Assembly (NCBI RefSeq): GCF_035582795.1
Contig: NC_134366.1
Span: 141,518,756 to 141,582,755, forward strand
Direction of reading: 5' to 3'
DNA length: 64,000 nucleotides
Source of the DNA: Mycteria americana
Lineage: Eukaryota > Chordata > Aves > Ciconiiformes > Ciconiidae
Shown: positions 1 through 11,165 of the stretch, piece by piece
Layout of the letters: every line of letters begins with the position of its first letter
Numbering within the stretch: the stretch's first letter is position 1
Position numbers and translations under genes: made by a program
The notes under the pieces: model-generated
Told to the model about the DNA's origin: nothing
The model's input: the letters and a program-made list of their open reading frames with translations, nothing else
The model's database searches: none

Positions 1-479
1 TGGAATAGAAGGAAAAGGTGGCACGCTGTGCAATGTGTGGTGCATGAGTTTCTACAGCATTGACTGGGACTACCCACACAGCTACTCTCCCTCTTCTGCT
101 GCACAAGAAATGGATGAGAACTACAATGAAAAATAGAAGTGGTTTGTGTTGTTTTCTAATTTCTTGTCCAATAATTCAATCTTTCTAGGTTTATTTTATA
201 AATGGAGAAATAGATGCAATATCTTCATAGGTATGAAAAGACACCATCTAAATTTCTATTGGAATAAATATTGTAGAAATACTTAACATACCATAGAAAG
301 ATTTTCAGCTGACAGATGAGGGGAGTGCATTGCTTTACAATCTGGGCAACTACCTGTGTTTTATTCTGTCCCAATGAATGCTTAGAATTCCTGCCACTGT
401 AACTAGCATACTTTTAGCATCGGATTTCAGATCACTGATAACACAATGCAAATTCAGCAGAGCATAATGCAGATGAATG
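1..479. other. AT-rich intergenic sequence, no gene seen
   Basis: No coding exon or RNA gene is recognisable. The stretch contains the first copy of a ~140-bp sequence that recurs at 2120-2256 (annotated separately) and runs into the CR1 relic that begins near 480. Confidence 0.6.
216..353 (+). repeat. Unclassified repeat, copy 1 of 2
   Basis: This segment aligns over its whole length with 2120-2256 in the same orientation, at roughly 80% identity by eye. Shared landmarks are the CATCTAAATTTC core, the ATATTG.AGA.ATACTT block, TTTCAGCTGA, and the final GGGCAACTAC. Upstream similarity is weak and patchy, and downstream of CAACTAC the two copies diverge abruptly. The family is not recognised: it could be an old dispersed repeat or a local tandem duplication. 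Confidence 0.75.
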
Positions 480-1542
480 CGGAACTTGTTAAATGAATGA
501 TCTCAAAAAAGAGTTAGTCACTGGTAAATCATCATCAAATGGAAGTGATCCTAGGAGGCTCCTCGGGGATCAACATTAGACTCAGCGTTATTCAACATTT
601 TCACCCATGAGTTAAAACATAAACATAAATCATTCTTAGAAAATTTGTGGGTGGCAGAGAGATTGGAGAATCAGTAAATAATAATGAGGACAACAGAGCC
701 GTATGTTGCACTCTGAATTGCTGATAAAATGGGAACATTCAAAAAATAATAAGAAAACAACCGATGTTGCAACTCAGTCAAATGCAAAACCATGCATGGA
801 AGAAAAAGATGCAGGCCAGCCCAGCAGGATGGGCATCTTTGCCTGGGAATACATTGACTGAGGAAGCTCTAAGTATCATCGTGGAGAGTTAAGCACAGGC
901 ACAATTCTGAAAAAAAGCAATTGGAATCCTATAAATAACCAAGTGAGAAACAGGATTTGGAATTTTTATATCTTTATTTGGCAATAATGAGACAGATAAG
1001 AGAATACTTTGTCCATTTCTGTTGTCCACAGTTTAAAGAGTTTTGGTTTGTTGGGCTTTTTTTAAATCTGGAGATGTTGTAGAAAAGAGACACAAAATGA
1101 TTCAAGGGCAGATAAAATGCCTACAGTGAGAGACTTTAAGAGCTTGGTTTGTTTAGTCTACCGAAAAGAAGATTGAGTGGTGACTTGACTGAGAGGTAAC
1201 TGTGAAAGTATAAGTACTCTCACAATGAGAAAACACAGAGTACTAAAGTGCTCTTTAATCAGGCAAAGAAAGGGATAACAAGAACTAATGGCTAGAAGCT
1301 GAACTAAGCCACATGTTAACCATGAGTGGTTAACCACTGGAACAAGTTATAAAACGATATGATCACTTCCCTATCTCTTAATATCTACAGATCAAGACAG
1401 ATTCTCTTTCTGGAAGATATGTTTTACCTAAACACAAGTTATTGGACTCAGTACAGAACAACGGGGTAAAATGTGAAGGCCTATAACGGAAAGCCAATAG
1501 CATAATATAATGACCTGTCCTGGTGTTAACCTCTATGAAAAA
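480..1542 (+). mobile_element. Degraded CR1-type LINE, 3' part
   Basis: A heavily mutated, 5'-truncated non-LTR retrotransposon of the ancient amniote CR1 group, in sense orientation. Landmarks appear in the order expected for the 3' half of a CR1: a TCCTCGGGGATC block (from the reverse-transcriptase PQG region) near 560, an ATTCAACATTTTCACCCATG segment near 590, GTTTAGTCTACCGAAAAGAAGATTGAG.GGTGACTTGA (1151-1190), a GGGATAACAAGAACTAATGGCTAGAAGCTGAA segment (1272-1304), and a 3' end with TCTTTCTGGAAGATATG, AAACACAAGTTATTGGACTCA and an AACCTCTATGAAA terminus near 1540. No open frame survives. The family is known to encode a reverse transcriptase and an endonuclease; this copy can encode neither. 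The exact subfamily is not assigned. Confidence 0.85.
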
Positions 1543-4454
1543 AAATACCCAAATGGTAATCCCATTGTACACCTCTCAAATGCCATTTGTTATGTCTAAG
1601 ACCGATCCTTGTACTGCTTCTGTCTGAGATGGTCTAAATTTTCAAGAAAGTTTTAAACAACAATGTAGCAAAATGTCTTTCAAAAACGTGTTCTAGAGAA
1701 GGTGCATTAAAATGAAAGCAGGAATATGATGAAAAGTATTTTTAAAAAATTAAAATGGCGTTCATAGTTGTAGCAGTCTTGTCATAATAGGTGAGCAGTT
1801 AAGGTATCATTACTTAGTCCATTGTCTGAGCAAGTAAGCAGTTCATATCAGGGCTAGTTTTGTTTAAATAAAATCTCAGCCTAGCTTTATATTTTCTAGT
1901 CTTTTCTGTCAGTAAATGGGTCACCTCCCTCTAACACAGCTGTGACAGGCTCAATAGTGTGGTTTCAGGGTATCATCTTTTCAGATGACAGAGTAAACAT
2001 ACTCATTTGCTATTCCAGGATGAATGAAAAAGAATTGTGGATCATCCTCCATAGATAATCAGAACTCTCTTTCTGTCTGGGATTGGAAAAAACATTAACT
2101 CCAAATCACAGAAATATAAAATGTCTTGATGCATGTGAAGAGAGCATCATCTAAATTTCAATTTGAACAAATATTGCAGATATACTTGACATACTGTAGA
2201 AAGGCTTTCAGCTGATGGGTTAGGGACATGCACTCCTTTACAGCTGGGGCAACTACTGACGCATTGTGGAGCTGCTGGATGGAAGGATTAGGCAAAAGAG
2301 TAGGGCTATTCTGCCAGATACAAAGAAGCTTTAAGCCATTGGTAAATTAGCAGAAATGGGTAAGGTAATAGCATCAGTATATGATATATGTTTTCCCTAA
2401 GAAGAGATAACAGAAGAGAATAGAAGTAATCAACTATGGACTCGTGATTATTCATAAATATTGTGAACAGCAAGAAAGGCATTTTTTCCTTACAATGAAT
2501 CAAATACAGGACATGGTTTTCATGCAGAAGTTGATCAAATGTAACAATATTGATTCAGAAATTATCAGTGTTAGAGCCAACTTTCAATCAGTAAAGTAGT
2601 GCAAAGCTGTTCTAACTCCACCCAGTATTTTACTTAATTCTGTGGCTTATTGTAGTTTAAATTTACAATGTTTTGACCTATAGTACATCATTTTTTAATC
2701 AAGTCTTTCTAATATGATATAAAATTATATCCACCAGGGCTATAGAAGCAAGAATTTTCTAAATACTAAGGAAGAGGGGAGGAGACCTGGAGGAAAATGT
2801 GTAGCATAAACCAAAATGTAAATGTAATTACCAAGGCCGACATAATCTCTGTTACAAAATATACTATCCAGTGTGCTTAACTTGGCCCTAAGTGCTGATG
2901 CCCTTCAGCTTCCAAGCTAATTGCACTTGTGTAGAATCTAACCATTGTCACCGGTTCTTCAGGATGAAATGCAGACCTAGATCTTTTCTCTCCTGGTTTT
3001 CTTTGGTCAGGAGATATCACTGTTGAGTTGCCTCTGCACATTAACAGAAAATTCCTAACCTTTGGGTTACTTGTGGATGATATCCCCAGAGCTTCACCCA
3101 ACGAAGGTATTCCTGTCTAATCCTTTCTGGCCAATGTGATGGAAAAATAAGGAACAATAAGTAGCCTGGCCTCCGCATCATGGATTTTCTTTTAAAAAAC
3201 CTTAAGGAACAGTTCTTTGAAAACTTCAAAGATTTTGCAACACACTGTTCTGCATTTAGTTCTCCTCTCAGCAATCTGGATATCACAAGCACATCAGGAG
3301 GGTGAGCTCCTTCAGTGTTGCTCTCTCCTGTGAGTTCTTCATACCTGTGGCACTCAGTTCTTCAGCAGACATGGGTTTTATGAACGTCCAGGTTACCCAC
3401 ACTTAAGGAAGTGGTTCTACACAGTTCTTTTTGGGGTGGTGGATGGGGAAAGGACAGCAAACCAGAGCTAACTTCTCCCTGCTCCAGGCCTGGGATTCCA
3501 CCTTCCTCTGACATCATTCATTGCCACACCAGCTGGGTGGAGATATCACTGCTTTTGGGGCCATGGTCTTAGCCAAATCAGTGAAGTGATTCCAGTTATT
3601 AAAATTAACCTAAAATATTACTCATATATAAGAAGCAACAATCAGTGAAGGGGCTTAATCTTTGGGAGTGGTAGCCATCAATAAGTCAAATTTCTTTAGG
3701 CAACAAACATAACTGCTGCTGAGTGTATTTTACTGCTATAAAGCAAGGGAGCTGATACTCTGCGCAGTAGAGGAGACTCAGTTGTTAAATCTAGGTAGGG
3801 AATGAAGTACACTTGTCAGATGACAGCAGATACCACTTTCTTTGTGATAGAAACTTATTCCCAGATAGAGCTGTCAATTTAGTAGATGCTGAATTGGTGC
3901 CGTGATCAAGATGAATGCTTGTTTCTTAATAAAACGTTGTGTTGGGTAAGTAAAGCAGTGGCCTTCACCTCAGGCACTTCATTAACTGAACAACCAACTG
4001 ATAATGGACCGTTGCATCATTATTGCTTAAATAATGATGTTATACTGAGTGAATGTAAAGCAGCATTGTTTGGATGTAGGAATATACTTATGTCTAGGAA
4101 TACCTTAGCACTTATTTGCTATAAGCAAAGGTTCTGTTATTTGCAAACCAGTGTTTTAGGAATATTTCTACTTGCTGATTTTCTAGTTTTCATTGAATGT
4201 TTCTCAGTAAATTTAATGCTTATATCATTAGTCAGATTTTGTCTTCTCCTGTCCAACATTCCAAACAATTTGGGTGATATGCAGACCTGGTTTGATTGAA
4301 TTGCCTTCCCTAGGTCACACTTTCACATTTTGTTTATAATTCTTCCTCTACAGTGAAACCACTCTAATCTATCTTAACTTCGCTGCAGTACCACATGGGG
4401 AACTACCAGTTAAAAAGGGTAATTAATGCAAGAATTGTAACATTGAAAACATGG
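1543..4454. other. Intergenic, no gene recognised
   Basis: AT-rich sequence without recognisable exons. It contains the second copy of the duplicated segment (2120-2256). The small open frames here, including one of 137 codons at 3886-4299, show no known domain, low-complexity bias or splice context, and I regard them as chance. Confidence 0.6.
2120..2256 (+). repeat. Unclassified repeat, copy 2 of 2
   Basis: Direct-orientation relative of 216-353, about 1.9 kb away with the CR1 relic 480-1542 between them. The two copies share long blocks such as CATCTAAATTTC, CAGCTGATG/CAGCTGACA and GGGCAACTAC. The divergence of roughly one base in five implies an old duplication or two independent insertions of one family. 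Confidence 0.75.
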
Positions 4455-5375
4455 CTTAAACAAGAGACAAATATTACTTCTGTTGAGAGGAAGTCCATCA
4501 ATTTGGAGAATCACTGGTGGAGTTCCTCGGGGATTGGTCTTAGGACAGGTATTATTTGATATCTTCATTAATGGATTTGATACAAATACTGGGAGTGTGC
4601 TAATGACATTTTTCTGATGACAAAAACTTTGGCAGAGTTGCCAATACCGAGGAGAACTGGAGTATCATACAGGAAGAATTAGATGACCTTGATGACTGTA
4701 GTAATAGAAGCAAGATGAAATTTAATAGTACAAAGTGTAAGGTCATGCACTCAGGGACTAATAACGAGAATTTCTGCTATAAGCTGGGAGCTCATCAGTT
4801 GGAAATAGTACAGGAGGAGAAAGACTTGGGTTTAATCAGTCAATCACATGATGATTATCACTACCAGTGTGAAGCTGCCATGAAAAAGGAAAGTGTAATC
4901 CTAGGATGTGCTGGGCTGTTTTCTAGTACTGGTAGAGAGTACCACTTGCACAAGGGCTTGGCAAGACTGCCTCTGGAATAACACATGCAATTCTGTTGCA
5001 AGACAGTTGCATTCAAACCAGAAGTGCTTCAGAGAAACAGAAAAGAGATTTTAAGAAGCTCAGGTGAAACCTGAAAAGCACCTTAACTTTTTAGCTTAGC
5101 AAAATGGAAGCTGAGAGAATACAGATGTACTTTGTAAATACACTACATACCAGGAGGAGAGCTATTTGAGCTAAAGAAGAATGAAAACTAATTAAACATA
5201 AATGAATTGATGTGGAAATTTGCAGAATGCCTATAAGTATGATGAGTGTAAAGTTCTGCAACAGCACCAATGAGAAGTAAAAACTATCTACATTTGACAT
5301 CAAGCTCAAGAAGTTTACAAAGAGATTACATGTTGAATTTGCCTCTAACAGTCAGGGATTTCTTCCTTTCCTACT
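4455..5375 (+). mobile_element. Degraded CR1/L3-type LINE, 3' part
   Basis: A second ancient CR1-group relic, in sense orientation. It begins in the reverse-transcriptase catalytic region: the DNA at 4515-4650 reads, with frameshifts, as the G-V-P-R-G-L-V-L-G and D-I-F-I-N-G-F-D motifs followed by a broken ADD-like block. It continues through the thumb-like region (ORF at 4715-4981). The 3' part is readable to about 5375 as AGCTATTTGAGCTAAAG.AGAATG, GTGTAAAGTTCTGCAACAGC and GTCAGGGATTTCTTCC. The element is 5'-truncated, carries several frameshifts and is not functional. Confidence 0.85.
4715..4981 (+). pseudogene. CR1 reverse transcriptase C-terminal fragment (dead)
   Basis: An 88-codon remnant inside the CR1 relic. 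It opens with MKFNSTKCKVMH, the well-known CR1/L2-family motif that follows the reverse-transcriptase palm (typically KFN..KC.V.H), continues with a KLGAHQLEIVQEEKDLGLI segment equivalent to the conserved 'L....KDLGV.I' motif, and ends in the family's H..CE.A..K.......GC pattern near the C-terminus. The intact enzyme copies element RNA into DNA at a nicked target. The catalytic aspartates lie upstream in frameshifted sequence, so nothing functional can be made. Confidence 0.8.
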
Positions 5376-6902
5376 GCCAAGTCTTAAACGGCTATTGCCA
5401 GAAATGTTTGCTGTTAACGCCTCCCTTTAAACTGAAACTAATAAATTGGATGGCTCATATCCATTGCCAGTCCCATCATGCTCTATTGAAGGGTTTCAGT
5501 TACACTTTTTTAAACTGTAGTTCAGTGGGAATGGTTGATGCTGACAGCTGTGTTCAGTTAATATCCTGCAGTATACAACTATTTTCAGCCAATAGAAAAG
5601 CACTTTAGTAAATGTGTAAGTAACATTTTAAGTGAATTTATTTGTATAGATATTGTGAAGAAGACATCAGTAATACTAAAATATGCGCTTTTTGTAAAAC
5701 CCTACACCTTCAACTAAATGCTTTCAATTAAAATTTCTTAAAAGTACTGAAAAAATCAAGTCCAAGATAATATTAAAAATTCTCTGATATTTTCGTCTTG
5801 GTAGCTGTGTACCAAAGAGGATGACTAGTGATGAACATATGCAAAGTACAACAATTTCAAGGTGCACAGCAACCACAAAAAGAATTTAACATCTAGACTA
5901 TAATGAGAATATCCTACAATAATTCTCTGTCTTTCTAACTGTGCATGAATGAATGAAGCAGAGATGTCTTTGAAAATGCTTTGCCCAATGGACTCCGTTG
6001 GACTCACATTAAGAGGCAGGAAAACAGTGACATATTTGTACTATTGCTTTAGGCATGTTCAAACAACCTAATTTATTTAAATCAGATGTATTTCCTCAAT
6101 TCTGGCTTTAAAAAACAACAGCCTGACAGTTTGATATCTTGGATGCAGAGAAGACTTCATTGCCACAGAAAAGATCTGGGTTTGGAAGCAGCACAGAATT
6201 CTTGCTCCTGGGACGGTTCCTCATGTTATGCCAAAAGTGAAGTATTCAAACTAGTGGAATTCAGGGTTTTTCAATGCTATTATAAGAACATTCTTTGTGC
6301 TTATGACTATAGGAATAGGGAGGGTGTGGAAAGGCAAGGAAGCCAACAAAAGGGAAAATAAATGTAAAAGCAGAACTAAATTTCAATCCAGTATAAAGGA
6401 ATAATGAAAATTTAAAGGCCCTGCTCTGAAGGGGGAAGAGTCCAGTTGAACATCTTTTGTTTGGAAATGGTAGATGAGAAGATCTGAAATACAGTGTGTG
6501 TAAAGACACATTTGCAAACTGACACATTTTCTTTAAATCCTCAACTGTTAGACTACAGTTATAACTCCAGTATATAAAGACAGTTTTATATTAGATTTAT
6601 GAGAAAATATGAAGTATGGAAAACATGCAGAAAAGGACACAGTATAATAATTTCAAAGAATCTGTGGGAAATGTGCAGAGAACCATTTAACACCATTTTT
6701 CTTTTTGAAGTACAAATACAGTATGGACTTCCTAGTGAAGTACGTTATTTTTAAGCAGTTGCTGTGTTTTTCTGATTAAGGAGCACACTCTTAGTCCTGA
6801 ATTCCTAAATTCAGGTACATCTTGGAAAAATATAATTAGGATATTTATTTTTCTTCATGGTTTATGTTAACTTTTTTTTTTTAGGGAAATATACTTGTAC
6901 GA
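5376..6902. other. Intergenic, nothing recognised
   Basis: AT-rich sequence with short T and A runs and no exon, RNA gene or repeat that I can identify. Confidence 0.5.
6898..6902. repeat. Target-site duplication, left (TACGA)
   Basis: The five bases immediately before the LTR terminus. Paired with TATGA at 7474-7478; the single mismatch is a C-to-T change at a CpG. Confidence 0.75.
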
Positions 6903-7473
6903 TGTCATGGTTCAGCCCCAGTCAGCAACCAAGCACCACACAGCCGCTCGCTCACCACCCCCCCCCCAGTGGGATGGGGGAGAGGATCAGAAGGGCAAAA
7001 GAAAACTCATGAGTTAAGAATAGTTTAAGAATTGAAATAAAAGATTATAATTATAGTTATAATAAATTGTAATGAAAAAGAAAACAACAAGACAGAGAGA
7101 GAGAGGAACAAAACCCAAGAAAAAAATAAGTCATGCTACCACTCACCACCCGTCGACCAATGCCCAGCCTGTCCCCGAGCAGCAATCACTGCCCCCTGGC
7201 CAACTCCCCCCAGTTTATATACTGAGCATGACGTTATATGGTATGGAATAGCCCTTTGGCCAGTTTGGATCAGCTGTCCTGACTGTGCCTCCTCCCAGTT
7301 TCTTGTGCACCTGGCAGAGTGTGGAAACCTGAAAAGTCCTTGACTAGTGTAAGCAAGTGTAATAACTAAGACATCAGTGTGTTATCAACATTATTCTCAT
7401 ACTAAATCCAAAACACAGCCCTATACCAGCTACTAGAAAGAAAATTAACTCAATCCCAGCCGAAACCAGGATA
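6903..7473 (-). mobile_element. Solo ERV long terminal repeat (avian ERVL-like)
   Basis: A single LTR of 571 bp in minus orientation. Read on the minus strand it starts TATCCTGGTTTCGGCTGGGA and ends GGGGCTGAACCATGACA, the termini of an LTR family I recognise from avian genomes (family start normally TGTCCTGG; here a C-to-T change on the plus strand gives TATCC). It is flanked by a 5-bp target-site duplication, TACGA at 6898-6902 and TATGA at 7474-7478, differing by one CpG transition. Five-base duplications are usual for class III (ERVL-like) elements. A TATATAAA box lies on the minus strand at 7214-7221. No internal gag/pol sequence and no second LTR adjoin it, so it is a recombination-derived solo LTR. 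It could still act as a promoter or enhancer. The exact family name is not assigned. Confidence 0.88.
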
Positions 7474-7478
7474 TATGA
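7474..7478. repeat. Target-site duplication, right (TATGA)
   Basis: The five bases immediately after the LTR. They match the left copy except for one CpG-type transition. Confidence 0.75.
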
Positions 7479-8207
7479 TAATAGAATAATTTAATTTTGT
7501 GTCACCTCTGTTGTCCTGTATTTTCTGCTACTATTGGACTGTGTATTTTTAGACTGGAAGAAGTGAAATTATATATACCAAGCAATTAAGACCTAGAATT
7601 TTCAAGCTGTCATGGCAGATTATAGAAGAAATTGTATCTTAGTTGAATCTTACCAGTATATAACGTCATTTCTCTGTAGTCCATCTGCTTATAATCCACT
7701 GTAAAAAGTTAATAAAGACCTTGAGCAATTTTTTCTCTTTGTTGGTCTGTCACCTCATTGTTAGGGAATGCAGAGTCAGGAATAGAGTAGGTGGTATATA
7801 AATATGAGCATCCATTCCTACATTTTAACTTTTAGCAAGAGGCAAATTATTGTTGTCACTACATGAGATAGATTGCTGGGAGCTTGTAGGGCTATGCCAA
7901 CTATCTCAAGCACTGCCCGTTTAAGAGCAACATTGTGACTTCTGGAAGAATCAGGCAGTATTGTCTTTGGCAAAGACTTGGCTGCTGGGACATAACAAAG
8001 CTTGCAAAATGACAAAATTAATATGATAGAGGTGTTATATATTTCAGAACACAAACTTGCAGCAAACATAGGCCCTAAAAACAAGACAGGCACCTAAATA
8101 GATAGATAGACTAAACAGAACAGATAAAAAGTTAAGACAACTAGGTAGATCGGTGTCTATCACGTCAGAGCTAGGCAGGAGAGCCATACACAGTAAAACA
8201 AGCCAAA
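7479..8207. other. Intergenic, no gene recognised
   Basis: AT-rich sequence with a short GATA tract at 8098-8110. No exon or repeat family identified. Confidence 0.5.
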
Positions 8208-8829
8208 ATGGCACTAAAAGAAGAAAGTCCATATGGCAATAGGATTGTTACCTTTGAAATGGACAAACAAACAAAAAACAAGCAATGGCAAAAAAGCCAC
8301 CCCAGAGCTGTCTTACTCAAAACAGTCTCCAGGCATGCCCACTACTGCCAACAGCAGCCCCATGCCAAGAGTGAAACTGGTCAAACTGGCAGAAACCAGC
8401 CAGGTGGAAGCCCTGTATGCAGGCAGTGACAAAAGCAACAACAAAAGTAGGCTTAAAGTCTGCTGAGCTGTGTCCTGCTTATACCAGAGCAAAGGAAGAA
8501 CGTGCCAATGCTTGGGAGCAGGGGAAGTTAAGAAACTGTCCGCAAATATCTGTGAAGAACAAGAAGACTCCCTGCAAAAAAATTTACAGCAAACAGAGCT
8601 ACACTGCTGGAGAGAAGAAGCCTTGAAAAAAAGATCAGGAAAGAGAAAAAGAAGGAAGCTTCTGAAGTGTAAAATGAGATGTTCGGAGACTTTTTTGAGA
8701 GAAGTATGAGTTGGCAAAGAGAGCACAAGGCAAACACAGCACTCAGAACACAGACTGGGGTGCAAAACAATAAAAAAAGGAGACCTGAAGAAATTCTAGA
8801 ATTCCCAGAATCAGGGATCAGGGCGGGGG
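8208..8829. other. Unidentified purine-rich block with few stops
   Basis: A block of more balanced base composition than its surroundings. One plus-strand frame is open from 8233 to 8709 apart from a single TGA at 8464-8466, and the minus strand has a 150-codon open frame at 8313-8765. The plus frame is rich in Lys, Glu, Gln and Ser, with a Lys/Arg cluster (KKRSGKRKRRKLL) encoded near 8625-8665. No domain, zinc knuckle or protease motif is recognisable. It could be an eroded retroelement internal region, an old retrocopy or chance. No function is assigned. Confidence 0.3.

Positions 8830-8857
<28 letters not shown>
8830..8857. repeat. (TA)n microsatellite
   Basis: Uninterrupted alternating A and T for about 28 bases, directly after a GGGCGGGGG run. 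Confidence 0.95.
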
Positions 8858-8860
<3 letters not shown>

Positions 8861-10499
8861 GTCAGTACCACCTACTTCTAAGGACAGAGATGTCTATGTT
8901 CTAAGTTGACAGATATTCAGTTTGTTCACATCCTGGATCTTAACAGGTCAATAACATCATTTTTAAAAGCAGTAGTATTACTGACTGTGACCAGAAGCTC
9001 TAATCTCACTCTGACTTCAGAGTTTTCCAAGATATAAGTTAAAGATGACAGTGATGCAGTTCAAAATTTTAATTTATTTGTAATAAGTGCTTTGGGAAGT
9101 TTGTAATATTTGCTGTGTTGACATGTCCACATGAAATCAATGGACATGTTACCAGCGTTGTAAAAAAGTCAAAATGAATAAATCTTTTACCAACTGTGTT
9201 GCTAAAGTTAAGTCACCAATGGAAAAACTGATGGTTGTGCTGCTTTTCAATGGTTTACAGTGACTGCTCTCAACTACTACATTAATATGGTGGCATTGTA
9301 TAATAAACTCTGCTATACAGTTGTTTTTTATGATAGTCTAAGAAAACATCCATGCAATACCGCAGACCAGATGATCCTAGCTAACCTTTACAAATGTCTT
9401 CTGGCAAAAGTGGAAATGTTTTTATATGAAAGCCATTGGATTTGGTTTATATGAAGATAGCTGTGATCCAGTGGTTAGGATAGAGTTCTAAATTAAAAAA
9501 AAGCTTATTTTTCTCCCTTATTCTGGTACTATCCTGTTATATGACTTTGACTAAGACATGTAAATCTACTTTTTTAAGTGATATGGGATGCAATTCAGAA
9601 GGCCTACTGGCAAATTTTCAGCAAGAAAAAGAAATGAGGCATCAGAAATGAACATATCTAAAAAAAATGCGTTAGTGTTTCAGAATTGTTTTTCTTTCCA
9701 AATAGGAATTATGATGTTCACTTTGTCTTTATAACTGAAGCTCTGGAGTGTTGTAAATGCAAAAGGCAATATGTAAGTTCTCAAAATTATTAATTTTCAC
9801 CAACCTCTTTTTTAAAAAATAGTTTACTCATTTTCATTTGTTCAAGAACCAGTTCTAGATATTAATTTGATTATATTGTACAAATGATTGATATAAGTTC
9901 CAGTTTAGAAAATATTATCTCTATCCTAAGTGAATTGAGCAGAGTATTACTATGGCCAACTTATTGCCAGACATTGGTTCACGTTTAATCAAATATCAGA
10001 CTTGCCATCTGCAAAAGAAAGAAATTTCAGTACAGCATTTAAAAACATACGTAGGAATGTATCGGTAGCTGAAATTACAGATCTTTTAAACCTATTAACA
10101 TTTTACTAAGTTTGACCTTATAAAAGAAGAATTAAGGGTGCGTCCTAAGTATCCAGCTTTTATTTCTTATGTATGTTAACAAGCATTACTAAGGTTGCTG
10201 TGGTAACTTGTCAGTTTTTCCTTAATAGTCCTATAAAGCTTTCATTAATGGCCAGCATGAATTAGACCTTCCCGTGGGCAACTTGAACTCAAGTACAGAC
10301 TTTTATTAAGGGTTTTTTAATTGAATAAACAATTTTAATTTTTTAAAGAAGAATAGTTGTTTTTCTTCACATTCTTTCCCCCATTTAGCTCTCTGATCCT
10401 GAGGTGTTACTTAAGGGCATAATTAGTAAACATTGGAGGCTAATGCCCAAATATTAGATTCAAAGCCATGATTATATTTTACTTTTTATCTAAGTTTTA

Positions 10500-10524
10500 A
10501 TTTACGTGTGAGAAACACGTAAAT
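10500..10524. repeat. Perfect 10-bp inverted repeat, 5-nt loop
   Basis: ATTTACGTGT (10500-10509) and its exact reverse complement ACACGTAAAT (10515-10524) flank the loop GAGAA. Each arm contains an ACGT core of the bZIP/bHLH type. Function unknown. Confidence 0.85.
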
Positions 10525-11084
10525 CTTGAACTTTTTCAGAAATGTCTCATGATTAAAAAAAAAAATCATACGTTTTAGCAACAAAAATTGAAGGCACGCT
10601 AGTACAAAACTCAGAACTGTCCTCTATGGTACATCAATAAGATTGTGTTCGACTTTGTTGTTATGATGGTAATGAATTTATTTGTAAAGTGTCTCAAGCT
10701 GATGAGTAAAATCTTTTTCTGCTTTCAACAATAATACCTTGTGTCAGCATCCCTTCTGATCATTGCAAACCACAATCTATAGTACACTATCTGGGAATCA
10801 GTAGGAGGAAAAATATATCAGGAAAAAGGGTATCTAACAAATAAACCACCCAAACTATCTCCCTCATATTTCCAGGTAATTTCAAGAATAGCAGAACCAA
10901 ATAAGTCCATTCATCTGTGTACTTGCATCTCAAAGCAGAGAACCCACTCAGGAAAGTTATCATTGAAAACAATAATAGCAATAATAGAAAATATTTCTGT
11001 TATGCTTGTCTAGTCAAAGTACTATAAAAACATTAGCTGCACCAGCTACTCCTCAGCACCACTGATAAACCAACATGTACATGC

Positions 11085-11165
11085 TCTTTATGGTAATGAC
11101 GAAACAGAGGCAAAGTTGAAATAGCCAAGGGTATATTTCATATGAGTGATGGAGATGGCAGAAGT
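11085..11165 (+). repeat. Possible MIR/CORE-type SINE fragment
   Basis: TTTATGGTAATGACGAAACAGAGGCAAAG followed by TAGCCAAGGGTA resembles the MIR core pattern (TTTA.AGATGAGGAAACTGAGGC...AAG..ACTTGCC.AGG). The match is degraded. Confidence 0.3.

Noticed and set aside
3886-4299. 137-codon open frame
   Set aside because: No domain, no splice context, ordinary AT-rich sequence; length is within chance for this window size.
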